Origin: Zhengitettix transpicula
Lineage: Eukaryota; Arthropoda; Insecta; Orthoptera; Tetrigidae
DNA: 64,000 nt
Reading direction: 5' to 3'
NCBI GenBank assembly: GCA_037074705.1
Contig: CM073591.1
Location: forward strand, 183,111,432 to 183,175,431
This document shows positions 12,336 to 23,769 of this stretch, one piece after another; position 1 is the first letter of the stretch; the number at the start of each line of letters is the position of its first letter. Both the position numbers and the translations under genes were made by a program. Under the pieces are notes generated by a model. It had not been told where the DNA came from. It did not search any database and saw only the letters and a program-made list of their open reading frames with translations.

Positions 12336-13023
12336 CTAGCTGGGTGCCCAGCGTTGCAAGGGTACTCATTATTTACATATTTACAATCAAATATGTGAAA
12401 TTATAATGATATACACTTATAAACAAAATTTTTCAAGAATGTCACTAGAAATAATTCGTTAGTTTTAGCACATTAAAAATATATTAAATTAAAGTGATTA
12501 ACAAATATTTTACCATCATTCTATGTCTCCTCCAGTACATACAAATTTGGGCCAAATCATGGTACGTGCCATATTTATTAAATGTCACTCATTGAAAAGT
12601 CAAGGTATTTAAAAGAAAATTAGTTCCACAGATCGTATAATATTTTTATCATTATTCGATTGAGCATTCCTGGATAAAATTATACCTTTTATTCAATAAA
12701 ATATACAAGTTTATTTTTTTTTACGGAAAAAGGACCTATTTACTTTGTTGTGCAGTATCGTCGCGTAGTAACGTGTCTGTCGCGAGTGATGTGACGTCAT
12801 GATTTTTTTTCTCGCAGTAATTTAACACAAAATGATCAACATTTTTTAATTATAATTCTTTACACCATTATTCTATAGATATCTTCACCCCCACAGTACC
12901 GTTTCTCGTCGTTTAAAGAATATTTGTACCAATTTTTGTTGCAATCTGTCCACGCGTTTAAATATGTAGAGAGATTAACATAAATAAATACATACAAATA
13001 TAAACCCTTTTTTATTATATAGA
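12336..13023 (+). repeat. Family B repeat, copy 1
   Basis: Left end is CTAGCTGGGTGCCCAGCG, the signature edge of family B also seen at 21091, 54466 and 58360. The right side carries CAATCTGTCCACGCG and ACATAAATAAATACATAC, then TTATATAGATTA. No open frame. The left edge forms a small CTGGG-CA-CCCAG-type hairpin on the other strand. Confidence 0.6.
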
Positions 13024-13099
13024 TTACTCACACACATAAAAGTCTATTCTGATAGTAGAAAGACCAAAATTTATACATTTGTTGTCATACTATCAACTG

Positions 13100-13989
13100 T
13101 GTACGGAAGAAACGAGCCGCCCAATTATTAAATAATTTATTTTATTGGATCTAATCATAAGCGAGTAGAAAGTCAGACATTAAAATTTCTGATCCTAACA
13201 TTTTGGTGCAGCCGCGACGGGAAGGCAGAATGTGTACATGACAAAATACAATTTGAAGGGATTAAGAAGGTCGCTCGGGAAAATTTCACCCTGCGGACAT
13301 TAACCCTGAAATATCCCGAAGGGCACCTCCATCCACAACTCAGTACTGTGCTTCGTGAAGTAAAATATTTTAAATTGATTGGTAGCGAAAGGCCAGGTCA
13401 TTTGGGCTCGATCCATGAGGTGGGGAAACAAAGCGTGGAGCTCGGAGGAGACGCAAGCTTGGGAGAAGCCGTATAAAATCACATCTTAGAAAGAGAGGAG
13501 AAATATCTATCATTGCGAGGAAAAACCGTGCAAGTCCACGAATTAAGTAACCAGCTTAGAGAGAAAGAGAACGCAGCCCAATGCATCATTGCCCGACTTC
13601 GAGACTACGCGTCACTGAGCAGGAAGGAAGCCCGAGGGAACCTTCCGCACGCCGCCTGTAATTCCGTTCCGAGAAGCATCCCTGAGCCACCTGCCGTCCA
13701 TTCTTCTGGCCGACGAGAGAAAAACGGTCAGGTGTGTCTGTATTTCCGCATCGAGATGCAGTTGACGAGATTTCTGCTACACGACGCCCACGACTCATGC
13801 CGCTTTGATTTGAACGAAATAATGTTTTAATTTGAGTCTCTTGTATATAGTATCCTGAGCTAATCATCCTAATAATACAAAGTTTAATAACTCTGTTAAT
13901 TGATTTTAAATTTTGGTAATCAAATAAATAAAATGTTTTTTTTATTAAATAATCTATTCAATACAACCCAAACAAATAATTACGTTACA
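13100..13989 (+). mobile_element. Family D LTR-derived non-autonomous element, copy 1
   Basis: Starts TGTACGGAAGAA and ends ACGTTACA, giving TG...CA termini. About 100 bases in, CCTAACA is followed by TTTTGGTGCAGCCGCG, laid out like an LTR end followed by a primer-binding site. A frame of 105 codons starting at 13513 covers part of the interior. It reads KTVQVHELSNQLREKENA and then a charged stretch, and is not assigned. The second copy at 55033-55900 aligns along its whole length. The two ends do not look like identical LTRs, so the exact class is uncertain. Confidence 0.6.
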
Positions 13990-15190
13990 AGGTTACAGTG
14001 ATATAGAAAAACTGCGAAAGGAATGTGAAAATGAATAAACTCACAGTTGTCATTCACAGTTGTGCTATTGGCCGTTTTTCAACACCGATGGCGTGGCTAC
14101 GTTCAGTTTCTTTTTAGTTTCATTTTATTGTGGAGACGAGAGACAGTCTGTAGAAAACAGCGAGCGGTTCGGTGACAGAGTGGCTGCCGGCGACGATCAA
14201 GCTATTGTTCAATCAGATAACAGTCGAAAACTAGTAACCCTCATCTTTCTTCCTCGCCAAAACCTGACATCTCATTCTTCTCTCTAACTTTCCCAAACCT
14301 TGGAATACATATTCTTCCTCAATGTCTCGACCCCCTCTCCCTCTTATACACACTAATTATACATACATTCATCATTCAGCATACCTAATACTTGTCCCAC
14401 AGGCATAAAAATAAGTCGAAAGACATCGTTAACGTTAATCGAATTATTCTGAACAAGCAGCAGTAGTATTTTGGTTGTTTTAGTATAAATTTTCTTTCTT
14501 ACTCTAGTGACTGATTATGCAGCCGACTTTCACTAGTATCATCGTGTGTTCCTGAAAAGAAGCAAATTAATTGTTCCCTAGAATAATCTGCATATTGGAG
14601 TTAAAGTCTTTATTTTTGATATAAGCAATTCAACACTGCACTACAAAGATCGCAAATTAAAATCATGGCTCATTAAATTCATTAGATTAAGGATTTGTTT
14701 CGTTACCCTGAAGAGTATTTTCCCCTGATGGTTCGTGGAACGACGCATCTTAATTGTAACTAAGTAATGACCTGAAAAGTGGTTCAATATTCACCCAAAT
14801 GAGACATTTTTTAAAATTCTGGTCTATCATTTCAGATAAAAGTTTTTCAGACTCAATTTAATTTCATGTGTTCTTTAGCAATAGGTCAATTGACTCTAAT
14901 AAATTTTATTCGACGGATTATTTGCAAAAAAATTTCAAGGATACCTTATTCGCTACAAAGTTTACCATCATTTACTTCCTATACCTTTAATATGAGTTAC
15001 GCAAAGAGAAAATCTGTCGCTTGAAACGCCGCAGAACCTGTGATAAACCTTGATAGTCCAAACGACTCATTTTGGTTCTATATCGCACTATATGCTCATA
15101 CCTACTTAATAGGGTGTTCAATTCTGCTGGACTATGAAAGTCATGTTCATGCTATTTGTTGAGGAATTTTAACACTTTACTGAAACTTTT
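13990..15190. other. No gene recognised
   Basis: A moderately GC-rich piece at 14040-14300 carries a 75-codon frame of no recognisable family. The rest is AT-rich and featureless. Confidence 0.5.
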
Positions 15191-15194
15191 TACA

Positions 15195-15500
15195 CAAAAC
15201 CCTGCTACCGCCATCGGAAGGGTGTGCGCCAAGTAGCATGAACCAGACCTACCAGATGCAGGTTTTCTAGGGTTTTCACTGCGAATTAACGTGTAGGATC
15301 CTAAAATCAACAGCAAAATATTGTGTCTCGTTAACCCTTGGCTACCTAGCTCTACCTTTCCGCATTCCCCCTTTCAGTCGATTTCCTATGATATAAGAGG
15401 GAAGTGGCTATACATTACACATCTTCCGCATGCCACATTTTTATCCCTTCTTTCCACCACGTAGAATTCCCTCATGTAACTTGTTAGTACAAACAACCCG
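15195..15500 (+). repeat. Family A copy 7, old and truncated
   Basis: Recognisable blocks are CCGCCATCGGAAGGGTGTG, GATGCAGGTTTTCTAGGG, GTTAACCCTTGGCTACC and CTCATGTAACTTGTTAGTAC. Small insertions and substitutions mark it as more diverged than the copies near 6.5 or 51 kb. Confidence 0.75.
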
Positions 15501-15984
15501 AAAGCCGAAAATACGTGATACAGGTTCAATATTTTTTAAAAACTATACCTCGCGGACTGTAGTTAATTAACTCTTGGACACACTTCTCTCCCTTCAGCAC
15601 GACTCCTTTATATCCACTTCTCATCTATAATTGAGATGAAGCCACCTCATAAAAAATTGCCGCTAAAATATTTAATTTTCAATTGAAACGGAACAAATAG
15701 CAATTAATCATTATTTAATTGAGGCGCTAGCAAAATTTGTTTTCTTAATTTAATTTTGAATAGATTTATGGTCTAAATTTATCGTGAATCTAATTAATTG
15801 CACACTTCTGTGTGCAATAAAGTACTTAACGAATTACACAAATAGCAGGATGCGATTACATGTTAGGGGTTGTTATGGAAATATGACATTTGGATTGAAA
15901 TCGCTACAAAAACGTCTATTTAGTATTTGTCTTACGTTTTTCTGGTGTTACATTGTGTGATTTTAAGAAATAATGTATATATAT

Positions 15985-16925
15985 TGTAATAATTATATAT
16001 TACTACAAATGGCTGTGGCTAAATAAAAAGAACTATTACGTGAAAAACTACAAACAATTTTGTTAACAATTTTAAATACACAATAATATTTGGGATCTCA
16101 GGGTCTTTATCTGGGTTTGATAAATGGGTGAATTTTATACAATCAAATTACATTTAGCTTTTATGGAAGTTGATGCGTCTGAAACATAGACGAACTTTGT
16201 TGTGGATAAAATAACACTACAGATTGAATTTAAATGTAATAATTAAATAATTATTATTAAAGAACTAAATAATTAAAGCACGATCTGACATATCTTTTAA
16301 AAGTGGTTTACAATATGATTTTAAAGTTTTTCTACTTACGGCCGCCCAGGTCTCATTTTAGGTTTTTCGTGCACAAAATTTGGGGATATCATTGATTCTA
16401 GTATTCACAGACTCTAAATGTCAACAATTCTAATTGGCGTAGTTTCTCGATGCTTTGCTGCAACCTGGATTTGCAGATCTCGTTTAGTTTTAGTTGGATT
16501 TGGTCTATGGCCAGCAAGTTGAATTTCCACTCTGCCACCGATTACGACGTTAATTTCAATCTCTCCTCCCCTACTGAAGATTGTTTTACTTTTTCAATAT
16601 TTTAGAGCTTGTTTGTAACTGCTATCAAACTGTTCTATTTGCGGCTGCACATTCCTGACTCTATTACTTTTGTACAAAACTTTGCTGGTCCTTATGCCTC
16701 GCCGTACATTGCCTGACCCAAGATTGCTTTCGAACTGTTAGCTGTCCGCTGCCCAACTGAACTTCCTCGTCTCGTAGATTTTGAGTGCGTAGAACCTCAA
16801 CCGATTGACAACAATACATTCTTTGCATTGCCGCCTTGTTGCGGCGTCCGCTTTATCCACTAATAATGAGTCCTCTACAATCCAACTTTCCAATTATAAC
16901 AATGTCTTAATTACTAATTACTACA
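15985..16925 (-). mobile_element. Family C solo LTR, copy 1
   Basis: Left edge TGTAATAATTA, right edge AATTACTACA, flanked on both sides by ATAT (15981-15984 and 16926-16929). The internal landmark CTGGGTTTGATAAATGGG matches reverse-oriented copies at about 29245 and 51785, and TCCAATTATAAC near the right end matches the start of the copy at 43349. Length is 941 bases. No partner LTR or internal region is attached, so this is a solo LTR on the minus strand. Confidence 0.7.
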
Positions 16926-17099
16926 ATATTTTAATCAACAATTGGGCAAGTATCCCGGTGGCAGATACATTATAACATAACTTGTTATCTAGCTTCAACT
17001 AACAATATTTATCCTTTAAATGTTTTCACGCCAAAAAAAACGAATGAAAAGAAAGGGAGAATATAAATACTGTCTGTAATAACAAGGTTGAACACTCCA

Positions 17100-17590
17100 C
17101 TTAACTTTAATTGTATAGTGATTTTAATTCATTAGCTGGGGTTGGAATCACTTCACTTCCGACTCTTTTTAGATTCAATCTCAATATATTTTTAGGAGGA
17201 ACTGACTTTTCCCCAAACATTCCGACAGGTAATTTATTATAGTTTATAATCGTCCTATTTAGGAATGAAAATTTTCTCTTATTTGTATTTTGTTTCCGGC
17301 ATCTTATTTTAAAATGATGGCCCCACCTTCCTATATAATTGGGGTTTAGAATTGTGGAGGTGATTCCAATCCATGGCTCTTGCATCACATAAACTTTGAA
17401 GAGTCTCGCGCTCTCATCCTTTCCCATAATAACTCTTTTATCGTTCCCATGTTCAACCCCTAATTTTTAAAAAAGCTTCAAATTTCTCCAACCATTCTAT
17501 TTAATTTTTTCTATGTCCAAATAAGCTGTCCCATATTCCAAAATTGGCCTGACTAATTCCTTAAATTTCGAGCACTCCTATTTTAGATTC
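17100..17590 (-). pseudogene. LINE reverse transcriptase C-terminal relic
   Basis: The minus-strand frame 17107-17427 encodes 106 residues. GRWGHHFKIRCRKQNTNKR is followed by FSFLNRTIINYNKLP. The block F-x-N-R-T-I-x-x-x-N-x-L-P is the hallmark C-terminal segment of many LINE polymerases. Upstream on the same strand, about 17520-17580, out-of-frame translation gives a sequence like the conserved P-I-L-E-Y-G-T-A segment, so a frameshift and stops separate the two pieces. The catalytic core is missing. The frame continues to codon 106 before a stop and no tail or target duplication is evident. The clade (jockey or CR1-like) is not resolved. Confidence 0.7.
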
Positions 17591-18215
17591 CTCATTATGA
17601 AATGTAAATATATACAGTACTCCCTCTTTCATAACATCTTCCACCTCCATTCATTTCTTTCTCTTTGTTTCCAATATTTTCTTAAAACCAGTCAACGGAA
17701 CAACCGATAAACGGTAACCATATATAGCTGTAAATAATGCTTGATTTATATTATATTAGTATTTGGCGAGCGAAACAAACAGGTCGAGAGCACCGTAGTT
17801 GGAAAAATATGCCTTACTTTACGCCATATGGCATTGGCGTTGCGTTCACAAGAGCCGTTAACTCAGACTGGCTAAGAATAATATTAATGAATATTGTTGA
17901 ACATTCTATAATAATGACATAGATGCACATCAAATTCAATACTGACTTCCCCTGTCATGATTAAAATGTTTGTATTCCCATCACAGTTTTGAGATTCCCA
18001 AAAAAGTACTGATTTCGCCTTCTGTATAATGTAAATATAAAATAAAAGGATCAGAATGAAAATTTTCTATTGTCTTTTAATTCAATTTCGTAGCCTATTT
18101 GGCTGAGCTTTGTTTAAAAATATTTGTTCAGTTTATGAGTTGTAAATTAAAAGATAAAATGTGCAATATGCTAAGTCAAAATCGTCACGGTATTGTAGGC
18201 ATTTGGTATATATAT

Positions 18216-19161
18216 TGTAATACTATTTAGAGGCCATTAATTGTTTTAATATAATTGGATTGTTAGCGGTACATTTTCTGAAAGCAACAATCACGGCTCT
18301 TTGTCGGTTATATTGTTGGAACCGCGCGCTCGTACGGAAGTCAGTCCGGCGAACGTTTCGAGAGAGAGAGGAGGCTGACCTAAAAAGTACGAATAGGAAG
18401 TTCAACTGCGAGATCTATTAAACTCTATAAAACTTAAGTAAATAGTTCTTGACGGAGAGACTCATGATATAAAATCGCAAAGTGGAAGCAAAACGTTTGC
18501 ACTCCACAGATGCGAAATAACATTTCGCATAAAGGCATCGAGGAGACATACGTCCGAGGGCTGACCGAGGGAGCGGCTGATCCCAAAATTCCAGTTTGAA
18601 TAACAACGAGAACTACGACCGTGTTTATTAAAATTGATGTGTAGAATAACGGCATTTTTAGTGAGTTGTGACCTCAAGCTTCAAGAATCAGATCTGGTAC
18701 CAGAAAGACAATTATTTAAAGTCTGTAAACGAGGATTAAAGGTATAAGTCAGATTTCGTTATCTTGTTTAGTTTTCGTTTTCTTTATTGTGTTTAGAATT
18801 TATATTCCGTTCATTTCAACTTTTATTTGTTAATTAGTTTATTAAATTAGATTGTTCTCACTATTAAGCCCAGTAAAGGCCCTGAGAGAAAGAGTAATTA
18901 GATGTAATTGTTGTAAAATTATATTGTTGTATTTTCCTAGAACGCCACAAATAAAATAAAAAAATAATATAAAATTTGGTTTGTAAATTTGAGGAAATTA
19001 ATGTGCAAAGTGAGGCTGATAATATGTATCTTTGAAGAATAATTTTTTTTCTAATTAATAATTTTTTTAATTTAAGGCCTCCAGTTGATCATTACATATA
19101 GGTGTCTTCAATGTGTGGCCAACTAGCAATTTAATTAAGTTCAGATAGTTTAATCATTACA
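18216..19161 (+). mobile_element. Family C LTR, copy 2, with primer-binding site
   Basis: Left edge TGTAATACTATTTAGAGGCC preceded by ATAT; right edge AATCATTACA immediately followed by the primer-binding site. GGTACCAGAAAGAC and GTCAGATTTCG near 18697-18756 match the copy at 43349-44716. The reverse complement of 18420-18560 matches 52180-52270. The copy is 946 bases long and nearly complete. No internal gag or pol follows: family B sequence begins about 25 bases after the PBS. Confidence 0.8.
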
Positions 19162-19163
19162 TT

Positions 19164-19182
19164 TTGGGGCCCAACGTGGGGC
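19164..19182 (+). other. Gypsy-type primer-binding site, tRNA-Lys-like
   Basis: TGGGGCCCAACGTGGGGC follows the LTR end after TTT. It differs by one base from the tRNA-Lys-complementary PBS used by several gypsy-like elements and some retroviruses. It fixes the orientation and 3' edge of the LTR. Confidence 0.75.
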
Positions 19183-19189
19183 TGGACTT

Positions 19190-19545
19190 CAATCTTGGTT
19201 ATTTTCGCGTAGTTTTTGTGTAATACTCCTTTACCCCCACCCCTAAGGGTGCTCCTATCAATTACAGAAACGGGTATAAACAGCATCGGGGGAGACGTTA
19301 TCAACCTGATTGGCCCCGTAAAACATTTATTCGACGCAAATATCGGCCGTTTGAATATTTCCAACCCATTCATTCCCGCCCTAGTGGGTGGTAGACGTGT
19401 CTTACTCCCTAACTGTTCTAAAGAGTTACGTGAAAGAAATTGTGTCAAATTTTGTCGGTGGGTGTGCATTTGTATGAGGAACATGCACACAAATTTACAC
19501 ACAAACAAACAATCTATTTTATTTATTAGAATATTAGTTTATTAC
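19190..19545 (+). repeat. Family B copy 2, truncated at its 5' side
   Basis: Contains GGTTATTTTCGCGTAG, AACAGCATCGGGGGAGACG, TTATTCGACGCAAATATCGG, CCCTAGTGGGTGG and the tail ATGCACACAAATTTACACAC followed by TTATTTATTAGAATATTAG. The same order appears at 58730-59110 and, inverted, at 53890-54370. The usual CTAGCTGGGTGCCC edge is missing and the copy abuts the LTR-PBS, suggesting recombination or deletion of the LTR element's interior. Confidence 0.7.
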
Positions 19546-19559
19546 ATTAATTTTATTAC

Positions 19560-21085
19560 ATTTTCGGATACGTCTGATAATTTGGTGGAAAAAAATTTTC
19601 TGTGTGTATTTCCATATTTAGATTGTTTTATTTGGCTTTAAATAATTATTTGTTAATAGTAATTACAACCGTACCCCGTAATTATGAAACTGTACTCTTA
19701 GTAATATTAAGTCCGTTTTCTGTCTTCCAATGTTATTTAACTGTATTATTATTGTTATTATTATACTGTTTTATTATTTACATTCTAAAGAAAAAATTGT
19801 GTTCTAGGTTTCCATACCATAAGTTTTAGAAACTATTTTTAATTTATTGATATCTATGGGATAATAAACAAAGTTAAATTGTTGTTTGTGTGTAATGATT
19901 TAATATTTCTTTATGGCACAGAATATTAATTTGGCATAAGTAATTGTCTATTGTCAGACATATCAGTAACTTTAAATGGTACTTGTAGCACGATATAGCA
20001 AAAACATATATTAAAGTTCTAAATAAAACTACAAGTTTCAACTTAAAATCATTTATTTCTCGATAACTTTACAATTTATCATTACCAAATGAAATAAATC
20101 TCAAAAACAACTTCCTGGGTCAATATTTAATATTGGGCACCATGTTTGAAATTCAATCCATCTGTGGTATAAGGAAAAGTACAGTACTTGACTAAGTCTT
20201 AAATTACCTTTGTTTCACGACAAAATAAAAGTATAAAAAGCTACGAAAAAAAGATTGAGAGACAAAACAGACAGAGGGAAAACGAGAGTAGAGGGAGTGC
20301 GAACAGTAGAGAACGATTGCTGCCAAATGGCCGGGCATTGTGACGCCCAGCCCCAGCCAGCGACAGATGTGCTAATTACGGGGGCTGCCTACATGTACGC
20401 ACCAGGGGTAAACACGACACAAATCGACGCTACAACCGAATAAACCCTCCTCGTACATCCGAACAAATTTACATGAATTTAAGATGTATGGCCTAGAAAA
20501 CCTATTTCGGGAATGCAACAGCGCTCACAAAGGTAAATTTGTGGACGTGATTACTCCGGATAACGGATTTACCAACACATTTCATTTATTTAGTATTTGT
20601 CTCAATTTTTCACGTAAATGAGTGGTCGATAGTGAAAGTACAGCCTCAGAAAAAACTGAAAATATACCTTTCATGCCCTGCATAATAAAACACTTCCTAC
20701 TCAACATTTATAAATGTTAAACAATTTACTTAGTGATCCATTGAAATTTTACCATAAATATTCCATTTCAACCCTGCGTCAGCAATATTCCACTTAATAA
20801 TTCAAATACTTTGTTTTCATTTTACCTATTACGCCGGCCTTACTTAACTAGAAACCATTTGTCTTTACGTCATAATCGAAAAATTTTCCGTTTATTATTT
20901 TCCATTAATCTTCCAACACACTTTCTGTTAAAGGACAGCAATAATAAAGAAACAAAACTTTGCAAATTTAATTTCATAGTCAGAATAAAAACTGCAGTCA
21001 GGCTTTTATTTGGGAGTTACACCAATAGGTGACTTTCTCCTCACATCATAACCACGTTACACGAGTTGTGTATTATTCACTTCTG
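19560..21085. other. No gene recognised; GC-rich patch at 20270-20450
   Basis: The patch has a 62-codon frame with no recognisable family. Elsewhere AT-rich, with runs such as TTATTATTGTTATTATTA. Nothing else supported. Confidence 0.5.
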
Positions 21086-21090
21086 TTATA

Positions 21091-21125
21091 CTAGCTTAGT
21101 GCGTGGCGTTGCCCGGGTATTTATT
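21091..21125 (+). repeat. Family B edge fragment
   Basis: CTAGCTTAGTGCGTGGCG then TTGCCCGGGTATT is a diverged copy of the family B edge. I cannot follow the family further to the right. Confidence 0.55.
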
Positions 21126-21432
21126 TAAAGTAGACCGGAGAAGGAATGAATTCGACAATAATCTCTTGGTAAACATGTTATTTTACCAGCATCAATAACA
21201 CCGGTATCGTATTTTGAGCGGCCGTGCCGTGAGCGGACAACAGTCCCTTCCTCAATGCTGACCGCTGAGCGAGCAGGTATAAGGTTTTCTGAAGAGCAAT
21301 TTTATCAGTCTTGGTTTTAACATTAAGTAAATGTAATACAAGTTTAATGTATAGCATTTCTGAAACATCTGGATTTATAATTTCTATCTCTATCCATAAT
21401 ATGGAAACTGTTCCAATTTAATAAAAGATTGA

Positions 21433-21638
21433 AGACCTGTTTTGAAAGGTTTATGTTCCGGGGTCGCAGACCTTGGGCATACGGTAAGAGTTGTTCGCTA
21501 TTTCTATTGGAATAGTCGGCCAGCTGCCTCCTAAATCGGTCAAGGCACTGCGAGGGAAAGCAGCGACCCCACAACTAACCCCTCTCCCGCCATCGGAAGG
21601 GCGTGGGACAAGTACCAAATGACCGACCTACCTGATGC
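21433..21638 (+). repeat. Family A copy 8, left half
   Basis: Covers TTTTGAAAGGTTTATGTTCC through GGCCAGCTGCCTCC and CCATCGGAAGGGCGTGGG to CTACCTGATGC at 21638. The remainder of the same copy resumes at 22364 after a 725-bp insert. Confidence 0.85.
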
Positions 21639-22363
21639 TGTGGCCCTCTCCTTGACTACCCGCCGTAGGACCGTTCAATTCCTAGAACGGCTTACCTTCG
21701 GTAGAAGGAGGTAACTTTTTGAAAACAATATCCCTTGGTCATACTAAGCTAATTTATTAAATATTATTAAAGATATGTACAATTAAAATTTTGCCCTCCC
21801 GACTAACCCGTTATGAAAATCTCAAGGATTATTGTGGCAAGTTAGGCCCGAGAAACGATTTATAAAAAAAAGTGCTCTACGCAACCATGATATGTGCAAT
21901 ATTGGTTACCAGACTGGGGTCTCTGCAACACAGCGACGTCCCTCGCAGCTGGTCATCGATGTCTCTCTCGCTGGTAAATATCTCCACTTCTCAAGCAACC
22001 GCTCGCTGTGCTTCTCCACTCAAGAGTCCTCCTCTAGTCAGCATCAGAAACAGAATGCTTCACCAGGCCTCCACTTCTCCCGACCTGTGGGACCAACTGT
22101 TTTTCTATTGGTCCATTTAATTTATTATGGACCAATCACAGGTCATAGACGATCCGACGTGCATTCCAACAGCGAGACTCTCTGCACCTGTTGTTTGTTG
22201 ATGGGAAAACCCCGGAGGTACAGTTACTATCCCCAGCCTGACTGGCACCAAACGGTACTTTTTGCCGACGTTCGATAAACATGGTTGCTCACGCGTTTAA
22301 ATATACTGACTAAAATATCAGTAAAATCAATTAAAAGACGCCTATCCTAAATAACGCGCTATA
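21639..22363 (+). mobile_element. 725-bp insertion inside family A copy 8, candidate solo LTR
   Basis: The host repeat reads ...CTGATGC | insert | ATGCAGGTTTTTCTAGGG, with ATGC on both sides (21635-21638 and 22364-22367), a 4-bp target duplication. The insert begins TGTGGCCCTCTCC and ends ACGCGCTATA. The start and the 4-bp duplication fit an LTR, but the terminal CA is missing. It holds the longest open frame of the window (148 codons, 21832-22278), rich in S, Q, H and R and resembling nothing I recognise; a second frame overlaps it, as expected for non-coding GC-richer DNA. Confidence 0.6.
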
Positions 22364-22548
22364 ATGCAGGTTTTTCTAGGGATTTCCCTGCATCACTTTA
22401 AGACGAATTGCCGGGTAGGATCCTAGTTAACCCTTGGCTACCTTCCTCTACCTTTCCACATCCCCCCTTTCAAATCCATTCCTATGTTACTAAAGGGGAG
22501 GTGCCACCATGTGGATTACCCTCATGTAGCCTGCTACCCTAAAAAAAC
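22364..22548 (+). repeat. Family A copy 8, right half
   Basis: Starts ATGCAGGTTTTTCTAGGG, then CCGGGTAGGATCCTAGTTAA, a CTACC-rich block and ATGTGGATTACCCTCATG, ending with an A-run after CTGCTACCCT. A short internal deletion removes the CCCGGGGGCCC block. Confidence 0.85.
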
Positions 22549-22649
22549 ACAGTATCAGGATTAGTTGAAAAATCAGAAGTAACAACTGTTTGACGATGGC
22601 TACGGAAAGTGAGATGACAGTAGTATTTGCATAGGTTCGGTGACAAGGG

Positions 22650-22690
22650 GGTATCGGGGATAATTAACCAGGGTCCCGGGCTGAAAAAAT
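22650..22690 (-). repeat. Short family A-like relic
   Basis: ATAATTAACCAGGGTCCCGG followed by GCTG resembles the GGTTAACTAGGGCCCCCGGG block. It is too short to say more. Confidence 0.35.
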
Positions 22691-23185
22691 TTAATTAATC
22701 TCATTAAATTTAAATCCCAACAACTTCGCAGTTCCAGTTTATATAGAAGAGGGAGAGGGGGAAAACCGGGATTTAGCGGCCTGGAGCCCTAAGTTGCCAA
22801 GGACCCTGAGAATCACCGGGCCTGTATTTGTATAGTTGAAGTGGTTGAAGAGTAGAGAAAATTACGAGAAACACGCCAGTGATCCATCTAGATGGAAACT
22901 TTGGAAACCTTGAACCTCACCAGTCCGAACGCTGAAATTCTCCGAAATCACCTGCAGCTTCACTTTCGACTGTGTCAAGTAAGAACATTATCAATTTGAT
23001 TGCATTCCGACCACACTTAATTGAGCTCGGTAGTATCTTTATTGTCAACTGAAATATTAAAAATATAATATAAATTGACAATGTTTCTTTTGTTTATATA
23101 TTTTTCCCAAACAGAAGAAATGCTTTCAATCGAAGCTCAAATCTATGGACTATGAACTAATGGATCACGAAAGAAAGGTCTCGAC

Positions 23186-23243
23186 TGAGCCAAGAATCGA
23201 TCCAGGGCATGTTTCACTCTAACCACTGCGCTATGCTCGTCGA
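23186..23243 (-). repeat. tRNA-like SINE head 1
   Basis: On the minus strand, TAGCGCAGTGGTTAG (A-box-like, 23219-23233) precedes GGATCGATTC (B-box-like, 23193-23202) at tRNA-like spacing. No cloverleaf closes well, so this is a Pol III promoter relic of a SINE and not a tRNA gene. Confidence 0.6.
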
Positions 23244-23402
23244 CTTTCAGTCCCATAAGAGCTTTCTCCATCCGGTCGTGATTTTTATGGACTAATCTGT
23301 TTATTGACTGAGCTTTGATTGAAAGCAATTCTAGAAATAAATAATTGAGTTCATTCATGAATTGAAGAATAGATTTAAAACTAAGTTCAGCCATTAGGCC
23401 AT

Positions 23403-23466
23403 GAAATGGCTCAGTGGTAGTACACCATAGTAAGCATAGTAAGACTTGGGTTTGATTCACGGAACG
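23403..23466 (+). repeat. tRNA-like SINE head 2
   Basis: TGGCTCAGTGGTAG (A box, from 23407) and GGGTTTGATTC (B box, 23448-23458) lie in the order and spacing of a tRNA-derived promoter. The sequence downstream is not tRNA-like. Confidence 0.6.
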
Positions 23467-23769
23467 GTCAAGACTTTCTATCCAGATCCAATAAACCATT
23501 GAATTTTTTGAATAATTTACTCACAATATCCGTTATTCATTTTTTTATTATTTAAAAACATCCTTTGGTAGTCTGCGTATTAAAACTGATCTAGAAGACC
23601 AACCATTAATTTTTGTTAGTTAATTCTTAAAACTTATCTGCTAACTACTTTCCAATGTATTTGTATTTTTATTATTTCTCCATTGCTGTTCTATGAGAAC
23701 AATGTGATTGAGTAAATGTGTTCAGGTGTATTCAACGGATAGAATAGGCTCGCCCCTGACCGGGACTTG

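Noticed and set aside
12336..13023. Firm assignment of family B to Helitrons or RTE-type LINEs
   Set aside because: The edge hairpin with CTAG hints at Helitrons and the tail at LINEs; the window does not decide, so it is left unnamed.
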